Assembly: GCA_030144725.1 (NCBI GenBank)
Contig: JASKMD010000012.1
Span: 4,497,387 to 4,561,386, forward strand
Reading direction: 5' to 3'
Origin: Haematococcus lacustris
Taxonomy: Eukaryota > Chlorophyta > Chlorophyceae > Chlamydomonadales > Haematococcaceae
DNA length: 64,000 nt
Both the position numbers and the translations under genes were made by a program. This document shows, piece after piece, positions 45,304-55,552 of this stretch. Numbering within the stretch: the stretch's first letter is position 1; every line of letters begins with the position of its first letter. A model generated the notes under the pieces. The model did not search any database, was not told the DNA's origin, and saw only the letters and a program-made list of their open reading frames with translations.

Positions 45304-47464
45304 GGTCACCCCCGCCATTGGCTGCACCCCCATGGCTCAAGAGATAACATCTAACTCGTTTCTGCACAGATGAAGCCGCCGATTGGTGCGATGGGCTGCT
45401 AGTGGCCTGACGAGTGTGCTGCCAGTCCCAACGGTTTGCCGGGTGGCTGGCCCCCAACATGCGACGTGTTCTTGGGCCTCGTAGACACTCCTAGCAACTG
45501 CTGTAGGCAGCCTGGACCCAGCGCGGAGTGAATTCGCATCGTGACTGGACATTGCAAGTTTTCAGGTCGGCACGCAACAGTGTTGCTACGTCACAGCACG
45601 CATTGAGACCCTTTCCCAAGCTTGGGGCATGACTGCGACGCCGGATTGCTGGCAGGTGCAAGCCGTCGAATTACAGGTTGCACAAGATGCTGAACGCATT
45701 GGTGCCTGTGGCTCCCGAGCAACAACGGGCAGCAAAAGGTAGTCAAAAACATGAAGGGACTGAGCTGATAACTATGTTTGCCGTTGTGCAGGCTAGTGAA
45801 AGCCATGGTTGACAAGAGAAGGGGAGTGAAGGCTAACTGTGCCAGTGTGCAGAAAGCGAGGGAGGTTACGGCACAGCCGAGGGCTGCAGAGGCTGCTGGT
45901 CCCATTGAGATTGGGGCGCAAGCAGGGGTTATTGCTGCTGAGGCTCAGGCCCAGGCTGATGCTGGTGCTGATGAGGCTGATGCGCAGTTGCGCCAACTAC
46001 AGGCAGACTTGCAGCACAGGGAGCTACAACTTGCTCACAACCTGCGCATGCAGCAACTACAGCAACAACTCCAGGACCTCCAGCGGAGTGAGCTTCAGCG
46101 CAAGGAGCAGCAACTTGCTGATTTGGTGGCGCAGCAGCGGGCAGCTCTGCTGCAATGGGAGCATCAGTTAATTGAGCGGCAGCACCAGCTGCAGCAGCAG
46201 CAGGTGGACCTTAGCCGGAGGGAGCAGGATCTGACAGAGCGGAAGCAGCAGCAGCAGCAGCAGCAGGCAGACCTAAATTCCAGGGAGCAGCAGCAAGCTC
46301 GCATCCAGACGTTGACACAGCAGCTTCACAGCTTACAGCAAGAGCTCAAGGCCCAACAGGTGCCATGCCATGCACAAGACACCAGTGCCAGCCACAGGCT
46401 TCGTGGTCACATCATGTTTCGGCGCTACCTGGTGCTAGACAAAGCTAGGCAAGCAGATGTATGCAGCATGCCAGATGCTGATGTGGAGCGCATGCATGAT
46501 GATGTTGTGGGGTGCAAGGCGATGCACCGCATGGTGTTCACACCTGACAGGGAGCAGCCTCAATGGGCCATGGCTGCTTGTGCATGCAGCACGTGCATGA
46601 GTGTGCCATGCCTGCCGTGCATGAAGCCTGACACCACTACCCCACTTAAGCCCATGCCCATGTTTCAAGACACTGTGAAGGAGGTGAGGGATGACGAAGA
46701 GTGTTATGCATTGTTGATGTTGTACCATTCCGATTTGCTGCATGATGAGGTGTGCTTTGGCAAACTGACCAACAAACACTGTGAACGATATCGCATGCAC
46801 ATGGGGTGGAAGAGGCAAGAGGGACGCCGGTTATTGCGTCGTTTGGTGCTGAGAGAGCTACAAAGTGAGCAGCTGGAGGCTGAATATGAGGCGGACAATT
46901 GATATGGCTGGGTGTAAGGTGCAGAATCATAATCTGTGTAATCTGCAAAATCATAAAAACGGCTGAAACTGATCGGCAGCGTACTAATGGCCGAGATTGT
47001 GACTGGGGCATGGTGCATGAGTCAACTTTACAGCAGCACAGACGGCCCACAAAGGAGGGCATCGCGCATTTGTCAAAGGGACACGTTGGTACTCCCCACA
47101 AAGAACCAATCAAGCTTGTCAACCCAGCATTTGACTTCCTGGTTGGACGTCTAAGTGGACTGCAAAAATGCCCACATTTTGTACAATTTGACATGGGGTC
47201 ACGTGACACAAAATAAACTGCACGCGTCCATGCCGCGGAGCCACCGAGCGCGATAGCTGTTTCCTGATCACAGCCCCACTAAGCAGCCCATTCGCGGCAC
47301 AACGCGACCCCATCTTCCAACACCCCCGCCCGCCCCGGCACAGGTGCATATCAGCCCGAGCAGCCCGCTAGCCTCGCGCTCGTGAGCTGCACAGCCCTGC
47401 GCAGAAAAACTCTTAAAGATCAGTCGGATAGTTATCAGGGGTGCAGCCAATGGCGGGGGTGACC
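45304..47464. mobile_element. Transposon T2 of the GGTCACCCC family
   Basis: A perfect 27-bp terminal inverted repeat begins GGTCACCCCCGCCATTGG and continues CTGCACCCC. The target duplication is ATGT (45300-45303 and 47465-47468). The length is 2161 bp. It carries one plus-strand gene (45805-46902). The outer 18 bp are identical to T1; the next bases differ between the two but match within each element. Confidence 0.92.
45805..46902 (+). CDS. Coiled-coil plus Cys-rich protein of the GGTCACCCC transposon family
   Basis: 365 aa from the first ATG after a splice-like acceptor (TTGTGCAG at 45783-45790). Residues 60-200 are a Gln-rich coiled coil. The C-terminal half parallels T1: FRRYLVLDKARQAD (T1: GRYLVVFGRAS), WAMAACACSTCMS (T1: WSMTACACGARMS), PLKPMPMF (T1: PLEPMPML), then an EC...L motif and a basic helical tail. 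Cysteines at CACSTCMSVPCLPC could bind metal. No transposase catalytic triad is evident. The coiled coil replaces the Pro-rich insert of the T1 protein. Confidence 0.65.
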   Translation: MVDKRRGVKANCASVQKAREVTAQPRAAEAAGPIEIGAQAGVIAAEAQAQADAGADEADAQLRQLQADLQHRELQLAHNLRMQQLQQQLQDLQRSELQRKEQQLADLVAQQRAALLQWEHQLIERQHQLQQQQVDLSRREQDLTERKQQQQQQQADLNSREQQQARIQTLTQQLHSLQQELKAQQVPCHAQDTSASHRLRGHIMFRRYLVLDKARQADVCSMPDADVERMHDDVVGCKAMHRMVFTPDREQPQWAMAACACSTCMSVPCLPCMKPDTTTPLKPMPMFQDTVKEVRDDEECYALLMLYHSDLLHDEVCFGKLTNKHCERYRMHMGWKRQEGRRLLRRLVLRELQSEQLEAEYEADN

Positions 47465-47822
47465 ATGTACCCAATGCGGAGGGTGCATGGGAGAGGTCAC
47501 AGGGTATCGCACAGAGTACGTGACCTCATGCATCTTCGACAAAATCGCATCCAAGGCCCGTGGCCATGTCGCGGCTGTACATTGGGGCTTCTTTTTCGGA
47601 AGGCAGCAAGTGCCTAGGGACCGTCCCGACCCATCTAACGTTAGACTAGATTAGACGGTCTAACGTTACACCGGCATGTTAGATGTTAGATGCGGTAGAT
47701 GGCGCTTTTTAGCGCTGTTGCTGCTTTCTGAAGGCCCGTGCATTCTGCCGCACAAGTCGCAATGCCCTCCGCGTGCAAAAAAAAATTGTGGGTCGCGGGC
47801 AGCGGTTAGTCTCCCGTGTGGT

Positions 47823-48828
47823 GGTCACCCCTCCCATTGGACCACCAACCCCCCTAACGATAAGGGACAACGGCTTTTCCGGACTCATTTCTGCACGGAT
47901 TTGCACGCGGATTGAAGCGTCGGAATGCGGCCGCGCTGAGCCACACGCTGAGCTGGTCGGTCATGTTGCCGGGTATCCGACCCTGTCGAGCCTGCGGACT
48001 TGATGTACGTTGACCCAGTGCCAGTGAGTCCCTGTTTAACGCGATGGATAGTGCGCGATGTGCGAGGAGCCCGACCTCATGTCTAACATAATAACCCACA
48101 TGCGCTAGCTCTGGGGCGACGGAACTAGGCTTAGGGGCTCTGGAACTAGGAGGAGACCACAATAGGAGCACAGCAGTGGCAGCTGCATCAATCCCTTGTT
48201 AATAAGGCTCCAAGAGGTGGGCTAAACCTCCTCCATGCTGCCCCACTCTGTTGATGTCAGTCTTACAACCATTGAAGTGAATTGAAGTCTCCAGCCCTGC
48301 GTCACTAGCTAGGAAACTCCACTATGGACCCCCTGCCAAAGTCTCAACTCTTCCCAAGATTTCCCAAGAGGGGTTTTAGAAGATGGCGTGTGCACATGTC
48401 TGCAGCATGCCGACATCCAAATATCACCCCTACAAACGGCAGGGGGGCCAGGCTGCCCACTGTGCGTGTTGTGTGAGGTCTACGCCAGCTGCCAGCACTG
48501 GCTGGGTGAAGATTCATGTGGAGGGGGAGGCTGTGTAAGATGATGTTGAGAAAACTGGGCTCCATGCGTAAAGTGTACCGCAGCGGAGAACTATGCATCC
48601 TGCGTTGTGGGTGTTGTAAAGCAGCACTTGAAAGGCCCATCGCGCAGAGCGGAACCGTTCGCGTGCCTGGCAGACTGCCGGTCACCGTGGGTGCCAGCAG
48701 CTCGGGCGAGCAGACGCAAGCGCGACGCAAAGATAAGGCGTTCCGCGTTAAAATGACAACTCAACTCTCACCAGGCACGCCGCAAAGTCAAATGTCCCTT
48801 ACGTGGTGGTTCAATGGGAGGGGTGACC
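47823..48828. mobile_element. Transposon T3 of the GGTCACCCC family
   Basis: Inverted ends GGTCACCCCTCCCATTG, then ACCACCA with one or two differences, over about 26 bp. The target duplication is TGGT (47819-47822 and 48829-48832). The length is 1006 bp. It lies inside the hAT element and carries a truncated gene copy. Confidence 0.88.
48407..48537 (+). pseudogene. Truncated N-terminus of the GGTCACCCC-family protein
   Basis: It begins at an ATG right after a splice acceptor (TCTGCAG), as in T1. It reads MPTSKYHPY, CACCVRST and GWVKIHVEGE before a stop. The T1 protein has MPSTYYHPY, CAVCGLTC and GFVKVHRVGE at the same spacing. Downstream sequence is frame-shifted. Confidence 0.6.
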
Positions 48829-49611
48829 TGGTGTGCTATGGATGGTACCATACAGTCTTACAATGGTGTACATATGGCCCCTGCTGCACGTTCTCACGCG
48901 ACTGGTTCTTCGAAAAAGGAAAAGTAGTGTGCGTATGCAAGCGGTGCTCACCCAATCAGGTCTCCCATGAGGACCTCCCCCTATGGGGGGGAGGTCGCTC
49001 CCCCTCATAGGGGGACCTTCCAACCGCCCAACCGCATCCCGCCCGCTGTACTGCGCCACCTTCCTGGGCACCTGTGCGCACCTGTGCGCTCGCACCGCAC
49101 GCGTGCTAGGACTGATTACACTGCTATTGCTAGGTTGTGCAGCGTGGGCCGCAGCGCTGGCAGCATCAATTGCCACCACGCTAGATGCGACAAGCCCAGC
49201 CACAGCAGCCACAGCAGCCACAGCAGCCACAGCAGCCACCACGCTAGATGCGACAAGCCCAATTACCACAGCAGAAACCTCAGCAGGAACGAGCAGCGAG
49301 CAGCCCGTAACCGCTGATGGATTTCAGCCCGCCGCGGCGATGGCTCATTTGGGTCATGCCTGTTTTTCCGAGCTCTCCGCAGAAGGATGAAGGGCGGACA
49401 GCATTTGAAAGCATCCACCGTCAGCACGAGAGCAGCCCCGACCTGCCAAGAAGCATGCTGGTCGTGTTGGGCAACGGGTGGCGGGATGGGGACAGTGGGC
49501 ACCTGGGGCAGCTGAGCTATACATGCCTGATATGCTTGCATTCGACGACCAGCCCCAGCCCCAACAAAGGGCTGGGTCAAGTGGGCTATCAGCAAGGAGC
49601 GTTCTGACGCT

Positions 49612-50035
49612 GCAGCCCATCAGAATGAGACACAGCGTCGGTTTCACTATGCCGCCTCAGCTCCTGCACATGAGCAGCTTCTCACAAGCAAGAGAGCAGC
49701 CCTACAGGCTGCCATGCAGGAGCAACTTGACTTAGCTTGGGAGCAGCATGCAGCACAGCACCAGCTGGACTGTCACCATTGCAGCAAGTGGAGAGACATG
49801 AGGAGGTGGAGTACATCGATCTTCATCATGCTTTTCGCTAACTGTTTGGCAGTGCACTGGCTGCAAGGAGTGTGCACTTCTTTTGTTGGCCTAGCAGTCA
49901 AATCCAGATTCATACTTGGTATGACATCGGTCTCATGCGGCACTACTTCTCCTTGTTTGGTGGAGGTGTCTCCATGGCAGGAGACGCTGCCCTCCGACAT
50001 GTGCTAATGTTCATGGTTCGATACCCAGCCCTGCC
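49612..50035 (+). pseudogene. KDZ-transposase-like N-terminal cysteine-cluster fragment
   Basis: Frame 1 reads HEQLLTSKRAALQAAMQEQL, DLAWEQHAAQHQLDCHHCS. After a shift it reads EVEYIDLHHAFR, then in another frame WQCTGCKECALLLL, then TWYDIGLMRHYFSLFGGG. The pattern of two Cys pairs, 'YIDLxHAF' and 'WYD' resembles the CxC cysteine clusters that accompany KDZ (Kyakuja-Dileera-Zisupton) transposases, from memory. Several frameshifts are present and the catalytic domain is absent. The 5-bp target duplication is not what I would expect for Zisupton. Confidence 0.45.
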
Positions 50036-50605
50036 CCACCCCTCCCAGCCTTGCATTGCCCCTCCCCTCCCTGCCCGGCCCTGCCCCACCCCCTTTTAGC
50101 CCTGCCCCACCCCAGCCCAGCCCTGCCCCACCGCAGCCCATCCTTACGTTGCCCCTCGCCGCCTCAGCCCAGCCCTGCCCGACCCCCTCCCAGCCTTGCG
50201 TTGCCCCTCCCCTCCCCTCCCTACCCAGCCCTGCCCCACCACCTCCCAGCCCTGCCCCACCACCTCCCAGCCCTGCCCCACCACCTCCCAGCCTTGCGTT
50301 GCCCCTTCCCTCCCTGCATAACCCTACCCCACCCCCTCCCAGCCCTGCCCACCCCATCTCAGCCCTGCCCCACCCCCTCCCAGCCTTACGTTGCCCCTCC
50401 CCTCCCTGCCCAGCCCTGTCCCACCCCCTCCCAGCCCTTCTCCACCCCCTCCCAGCCTTGCATTGCCCCTCCCCTCCCTGCCCAGCCCTGCCCAACCCCC
50501 TCCCAGCCCTGCCCAACCCCCTCCCAGCCTTGCGTTGCCCCTCCCTGCCCTACCCAGCCCTGCCCCACCCCCTCCCAGCCCTGCCCTGCCCTGCCCTGCC
50601 CTGCA
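50020..50605. repeat. C-rich minisatellite (CCCAGCCCTGCCCCACC-type units)
   Basis: Irregular tandem array of units such as CCCAGCCCTGCCCCACC and CCAGCCTTGCGTTGCCCC inside the long-TIR element. It is followed to about 50940 by GCAGCAG-rich repeats. The long Pro-rich frames here are by-products. Confidence 0.9.
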
Positions 50606-51329
50606 GGCTGCAGTGAATGTAGTACAGTGCATGAGCAGCAGCAGCAGCAGCAGGCTGTAGTGTATGAGCAGCAGTGCAAGGACAGCAGCAGCAGTGGATG
50701 GGCAGCAGTAGCAGGCTGTAGGTGTGTGGCAGCAGCAGGCTGTAGGTGTGTGGCAGTGCAGGTAGCAGCAGGCTGCAGGTGTGCTTCAGTGCATGAGCAG
50801 CAGCAGCAGCAGGCTGGAGTGCATGTGCTGCAGTGCATGAGCAGCAGCAGCAGGATGTAGGTGTGTTGTGGTGCATGAGCAGCAGCAAGAGCAGCAGGCT
50901 GTAGTGCATGAGCAGTGCATGGACAGCATCAGCAGGATGTAGGTGTGTGGCAGTTCAGTCTTGTATTAGCAAAAGCTTTCAAGAAACAACGTGATAATAA
51001 AACAACGTGATTTGTAAGCTGTGAATTCAAAAACCACGTGATTTGTAAGCTGTGAATGGTCAAGATGTAATGAAGACAACGGTGGTGGTCATTAGCCGTG
51101 TATCCTCTTCTCAAACGATTCCTACGCCCCTTTCATGGACACCACCACCACACGGTGATGCGCTAAGGCCGCAAATGTGGTAGCCACCTGCTACAAACCC
51201 CCTTTGCATGTATGCATCACGGTCATGCAAAGCAAGTGCAAGCCTGGCAGTGATCCACACCCAATGTGTCACAGCTAGCTGGACCACGGATGGTACCTGT
51301 AGTGGAGGCTCACCAGACTTAGCCACATG

Positions 51330-51412
51330 CTAGGGTGTGGTGCGCCACATGCCCCTTGTATGGACAAGCTAGGGTGTGGTGCGCCACATGCCCCTTGTAT
51401 GGACACCACCAC
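51330..51412. repeat. Tandem 42-bp duplication
   Basis: GCTAGGGTGTGGTGCGCCAC followed by ATGCCCCTTGTATGGACA occurs twice in direct succession, inside the long-TIR element. A related segment (ATGGACACCACCACCAC) lies at about 51136. Confidence 0.85.
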
Positions 51413-52905
51413 CACGCGGTGATGCGCTCATGCTGCAAACGTGATAGCCGAGGTATGTAGATGCGCAATGAGCTATGGCGGGGTGGTGTCACAGTGTGCC
51501 ACAGTCACTACGGTAGTTGTGTTGGCTGACATCAGAGTGTTGGCCACACCAACTGTGTTGGCTTACATCAGAGTGTACCACAGCTGTTGTGTTGGCTAGG
51601 AAGCGGGGTGGTGCTAGCAGTGTTTAGGCTGGAAAGTCTAGGCTTAGGCGCGGCCCTTCCTATTTGGCTAGGCTATTTGGCCTGGGCTTCAACAAAGAGC
51701 TACTATTCCAACCGCGGCTGGTGACATGCATGGTATGCATAGGTTGGGACCAGGTGGCTCTGGAAGTCTAGTTAGGTCAGCTCTCAACGGTTAGGAATTA
51801 CATACGCGGTTGGTTGGATAGCATTACATGACCACCATGTTATCAGGGATTATACAAGTGGTGAGTTGTACCCCTGCCCTCCTAGCTCATGTGCATGCCC
51901 TCAGCCTTGTATGTGTAGCCTCTGCATGTGTTGTTTGATATTGAACAACCGCCCTAATTGCAATGACTGCTGCAGCTGCCCTGACTCAGCCTCACCATGC
52001 GGCTCAGGCTCATCGCATGCCTCCTTGCACACGACAATCATGTGCTGCAGCCAGACAAGCAGCTGGCCATGCTCCATAAGCAGCAGAGCTTGCTGCTAGG
52101 TGCCCCTATCCCTGTTGCTCCAAGCTGGTACGCCAAGGGCTGCTGGGTGGGGTTGGGAAGGGGCTGCAGCGTGTGCCGTGGGGTGAGGGTAAGGGGAGGG
52201 GGGGAAGTAGGTGACTTGCTCCCCCTGCCCCATGTCCCCAAACTGGGTTGGTTGCTACTACTAGGCTGCTCAGCAGCTCAAGCAGCTGCAGCAACAACAA
52301 CAACAGCAGCAGCACTAGCAGCAGCACCATCACCACTGGCAGCACCACCCGCTCCATGCTGCCCGCTCCATGCTGTCTGCTCTATGCTACTAGCTCAGGC
52401 TGCTCCTCCATAGGCTGCTAGGTGCGTGGTGGGGGAGAGGAGAGGGGAGGAGGGTAGGTGGGTGGCAGACTCGGAAGTGGTGGTGGTGGGATGGGGGAGG
52501 GTACGGGGTACGGGGTACGGGGAGGGTACGGTCCTTGCTGGCTCCTTGTTGCTTGCTGCTCTATGCCGCTGCCGCCTTGCTTGCAATCACCAAGCCATGC
52601 TACTGTTGTCATGCCCCAGCTATCGACAACTGCAAGCAAACATCAGCCAGCAAGCAGATGAATAAGGACATGCATGACATGCTAGCAACCACCAAGCCAT
52701 GGCAGGACATGCATGACCAGAGTTTGGCAGGCTCGGCTGACACCCTAACAGCATGCGCACTCACCGAAAGTCCTGGCTGCCACTCCAAGCGCCTCCTACT
52801 TGCTGCTTTTGCATCTGCTCTTAGTTGCTGCTCATGGAGATGGCTCATGGCTGCGGGGGGAGGGAGGCTGCTGTGGTGTACACTTGCTCAACGCAAGTGC
52901 TCAAG

Positions 52906-53110
52906 AGGGGAGGGGAGGGGAGGGGAGGGGAGGGGAGGGGAGGGGAGGGGAGGGGAGGGGAGGGGAGGGGAGGGGAGGGGAGGGGAGGGGAGGGGAGGGG
53001 AGGGGAGGGGAGGGGAGGGGAGGGGAGGGGAGGGGAGGGGAGGGGAGGGGAGGGGAGGGGAGGGGAGGGGAGGGGAGGGGGAGGGGAGGGGAGGGGAGGG
53101 GGAGGGGAGG
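52906..53110. repeat. (AGGGG)n pentanucleotide array
   Basis: About 40 units with a few expanded G runs near the right end, inside the long-TIR element. It is open in all frames, so the long ORFs on both strands are artefacts. Confidence 0.96.
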
Positions 53111-54158
53111 GTCTGGGGAGGATCTGGGGATGGTTGTGACCATGAAACCCTGCAGCAAAGAAGTTCATGCATGTGGTCAGGCTAGGCACACTTAACCACA
53201 CAACTGAAAAAGCGAGCCACTCACTATCTGCAGGGTGGTGTGTGTGCAGGGGAAATTGGGGTGGATGTAGGGCGAGGGTGGTGGTGGAGTGGTTGGGAAG
53301 GGTGCCGCTTCCAACTGCTCCTCGCTGCTCCTTGCTGCTCTTTGCTGCTCCTTGCTGTGCTGCCTAGCTGCTTCCCTTGGCTGCACCTCCTGGCTCTTGC
53401 GCAGTGTCCGGCAGAGCACCAGCCGAGAAATGCTAGACATGGGCCGAGATGCGAGGTGCGGGGTGCGAGGCTTGATGTTCGAAGTGCTGGGGCTGCAGGC
53501 TCAGGTTCTGCGCATAGTATCTGCGCTCTGCATTCCGTCTGCGGTTACGGGCTGCTCGCCAGCTGCTGTTCCTGCTGAGGTTTCTGCTGTGGCTGGGCTT
53601 GTCGCATCTAGCGTGGTGGCAATTGATGCTGCCAGCGCTGCGGCCCACGCTGCACAACCTAGAAATAGCACTGTAAGCATTCCTAGCACGCGTGCGGTGC
53701 GAGCGCACAGGTGCGCACAGGTGCAGTACAGCGGGCGGGATGCGGTTGGGCGGTTGGAAGGTCCCCCTATGAGGGGGAGCGACCTCCCCCCCATAGGGGG
53801 AGGTCCTCATGGGAGACCTGATTGGCTCACCACACGACCCCAACTGAGCGTCGCCAACATGAGCCAGCTGCACTCCCGGCACAAATGTCAGGTCGACGGT
53901 GAACAACACCCAGCGAATAAGCGCAGCAATGACACACAGTTTGGGCCGTTGCCGCGCGAGGACAAGGGTGCACCAGTGTCTGCATACATGCAGCGGGCAG
54001 TCAGGCGCCGAATAGGACTCTTTCTCGTCACGCAACAAGCTCCATCTCCAGGCTGCCTTCCAGCTCTTGGGGCTGGAGCTGCTCAAGGAGAAGCATTATC
54101 GCACGCAGCTGCTCGACGAGTCCAGCCCAGTCCTCCCCCACCCCCCACATCCACCCCC

Positions 54159-54276
54159 ACCCCAGCCCAGCCCAGCCCAGCCCAGCCCAGCCCAGCCCAG
54201 CCCAGCCCAGCCCAGCCCAGCCCAGCCCAGCCCAGCCCAGCCCAGCCCAGCCCAGCCCAGCCCAGCCCAGCCCAGC
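54159..54276. repeat. (CCCAG)n pentanucleotide array
   Basis: About 23 units lying within the hAT-like reading frame between HYRTQLLDE and EGFVIISDGW. Confidence 0.95.
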
Positions 54277-54340
54277 CCTGCTTGTAGTGCATATGCACAG
54301 GAAGGCTTCGTTATCATCTCTGACGGTTGGAAGAACAAGT

Positions 54341-54472
54341 TTGCCATGTGTGGGTGTGAGCAGCAGGCTGGCCGTGTGTGGCACCAGGCCTAGCAACCGC
54401 CCTGGACTCTTAGCGTGCCATGTGTGGGTGTGAGCAGCAGGCTGGCCGTGTGTGGCATCAGGCCTAGCAGCC
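54341..54472. repeat. Direct repeat of about 57 bp
   Basis: GCCATGTGTGGGTGTGAGCA and the following bases through GGCCTAGCA occur twice (54341-54396 and 54415-54472), separated by 18 bp. Confidence 0.85.
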
Positions 54473-54577
54473 GTGTGTGTATTGTAATGTCGCACGTTGT
54501 AGTGCCTTGTCATTCCCACTGATAGCGTGTGCCAGGTCGGCGTCGGAGTAGCCGATACTATTTCCTGGGAATCGTGG

Positions 54578-54667
54578 GGTTGTCATGAGTCGAACCTGGG
54601 CGGGATGACGTCTATCATCCATCTAGCACTCCTCTTTGCTAGATAACCACTATGCTGCTAGACCATC
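54578..54667 (-). tRNA. tRNA-like sequence (degenerate; possible tRNA pseudogene or SINE head)
   Basis: 90 nt on the minus strand. It has an A-box-like TAGCAGCATAGTGG, a B box GGTTCGACTC, an extended anticodon-like stem (ATCTAGCA / TGCTAGAT) and a variable-arm-like hairpin (GATGA / TCATC). The acceptor ends (GATGGTC / GACAACC) pair at only five of seven positions and the T stem has two mismatches. Not a functional tRNA as it stands. Confidence 0.25.
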
Positions 54668-54796
54668 TAAATCTAGCATCTAGATCTACGTAGATCTACG
54701 TAGATGGGACGGTCCCTACAAGTGCCTGAAGTTGTGTAGGTTTTCCTACCTCTTCCTTTCCCACATGCATTGCACGTGCGCGGCTAGGCTGGTGAG

Positions 54797-54849
54797 GAGT
54801 GGGAGCCAGGGCCAGCTACGGAGCCAACAACTCTTACAGCACATTGTGC
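54797..54849. repeat. 53-bp direct repeat, left copy
   Basis: GAGTGGGAGCCAGGGCCAGC and following bases through ACATTGTGC, repeated with one mismatch at 58552-58604. The two copies bracket a 3.7-kb block containing an hAT remnant. Confidence 0.85.
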
Positions 54850-54940
54850 TCAGGTGTTCCCAACATGGGGTTGGTAATCTTCATGCAAGTACTCTCTCCA
54901 TACTTCATCGTTTTCGATAGCGTTTATCACGTTGGCATTG
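54850..54940. repeat. Terminal fragment of a transposon A/B family member
   Basis: It starts TCAGGTGTTCCCAACATGGG and continues with sequence matching the inverted right end of transposon B (GTAATCTTCATGCAA, then CGTTTTCGATAGCG). No partner end was found, so this is a fragment. Confidence 0.75.
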
Positions 54941-55349
54941 GCGGTTTAGTCCGCGTAATCTGACCATCAGCGCTAGCCATTGGAGTCTTTGCTCGCGTAC
55001 TGCCACATGTGCCCGCGAACAAATCACATCGGCGATATGGGCCTCCTTGGCACGGTGAGCCGCATCGCTGTGGCCCCATCTACCTAGCGTAGTGAGTCGA
55101 GTGTGCACAATTGGGATGTCCGGCCAACACCCAACGCGATGCTTGCCGGGCGTGCAAGTTACTTACTTACTTACGCATTGTAATTACATGTAGATTACAT
55201 GTAATTACATGTAATTACACAGGAATTACAGCCCCCTTTTCTCGTCACTGGCTCCTTTTCTTCAGCCGACATTGTGAGACTTAAGAGGGTTATCCTTAGA
55301 CAACCTCTAATGACACTCAGAACCTCGATATACGGACATGCCGACCCTC

Positions 55350-55445
55350 TACAGGGTCCTACCAATACTGACCTTGTGCAGGGTCCTACAGACCCTGTGC
55401 AGGGTCCTACTGACCCTGTGGAGGGTCCTACCGACCCTCTACAAC
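55350..55445. repeat. 21-bp-type minisatellite (GGGTCCTAC-GACCCTGTGCA)
   Basis: About five imperfect copies. The plus frame reads GPTDPVQ repeats and is probably not coding. Confidence 0.85.
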
Positions 55446-55552
55446 GGGGCACAAGTCACCTGCACAAGTCAACACTAGTCATCTATCACACACCACCACA
55501 CCAAGTGACCACAACACCAAGTCAACACAACACCAAGTCGACACAAATCAAC

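Larger units (their letters stand above)
48952..53825. mobile_element. Long-TIR DNA transposon with KDZ-like cysteine domain
   Basis: Terminal inverted repeats of at least 250 bp: the left begins CCAATCAGGTCTCCCATGAG and the right is its inverse. They contain internal palindromes around CCCCCTATGGGGGG. The target duplication is CTCAC (48947-48951 and 53826-53830). The length is 4874 bp. The left TIR has an extra tandem CAGCCA segment (about 49196-49240). The interior contains a KDZ-like N-terminal fragment and long low-complexity blocks. Confidence 0.85.
48833..54393 (+). pseudogene. hAT-like transposase remnant (BED finger and N-terminal DUF659-like part)
   Basis: The left piece ends RDWFFEKGKVVCVCKRCS just before the long-TIR element. 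The right piece resumes QLSVANMSQLHSRHKCQ. Together they give the C-x2-C ... H-x4-C layout of a BED zinc finger, split by the insertion at 48952. Further on, GLELLKEKHYRTQLLDE is followed by a (CCCAG)n array and then EGFVIISDGWKNK (54303-54345), which resembles the DGW motif of DUF659/hAT proteins. No downstream catalytic region remains. Confidence 0.6.
47615..54718. mobile_element. hAT-type DNA transposon, 7.1 kb, carrying nested insertions
   Basis: Termini TAGGGACCGTCCC form a 13-bp inverted repeat, flanked by the 8-bp target duplication CAAGTGCC (47607-47614 and 54719-54726); 8 bp is the hallmark length for hAT. Inside are T3 (47823-48828), a long-TIR element (48952-53825), and the remains of a plus-strand hAT-like gene that flank the latter. 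The catalytic core is missing, so it is not autonomous. Confidence 0.85.

Noticed and set aside
50004..50860. Long Pro-rich and Gly-rich frames on both strands
   Set aside because: Irregular C-rich minisatellite; every frame is open because of unit composition, and there is no start, splice or domain evidence.
52535..53201. Overlapping frames reading Glu-Gly-Arg-Gly-Gly or Pro-Pro-Leu-Pro-Ser repeats
   Set aside because: Products of the AGGGG array.
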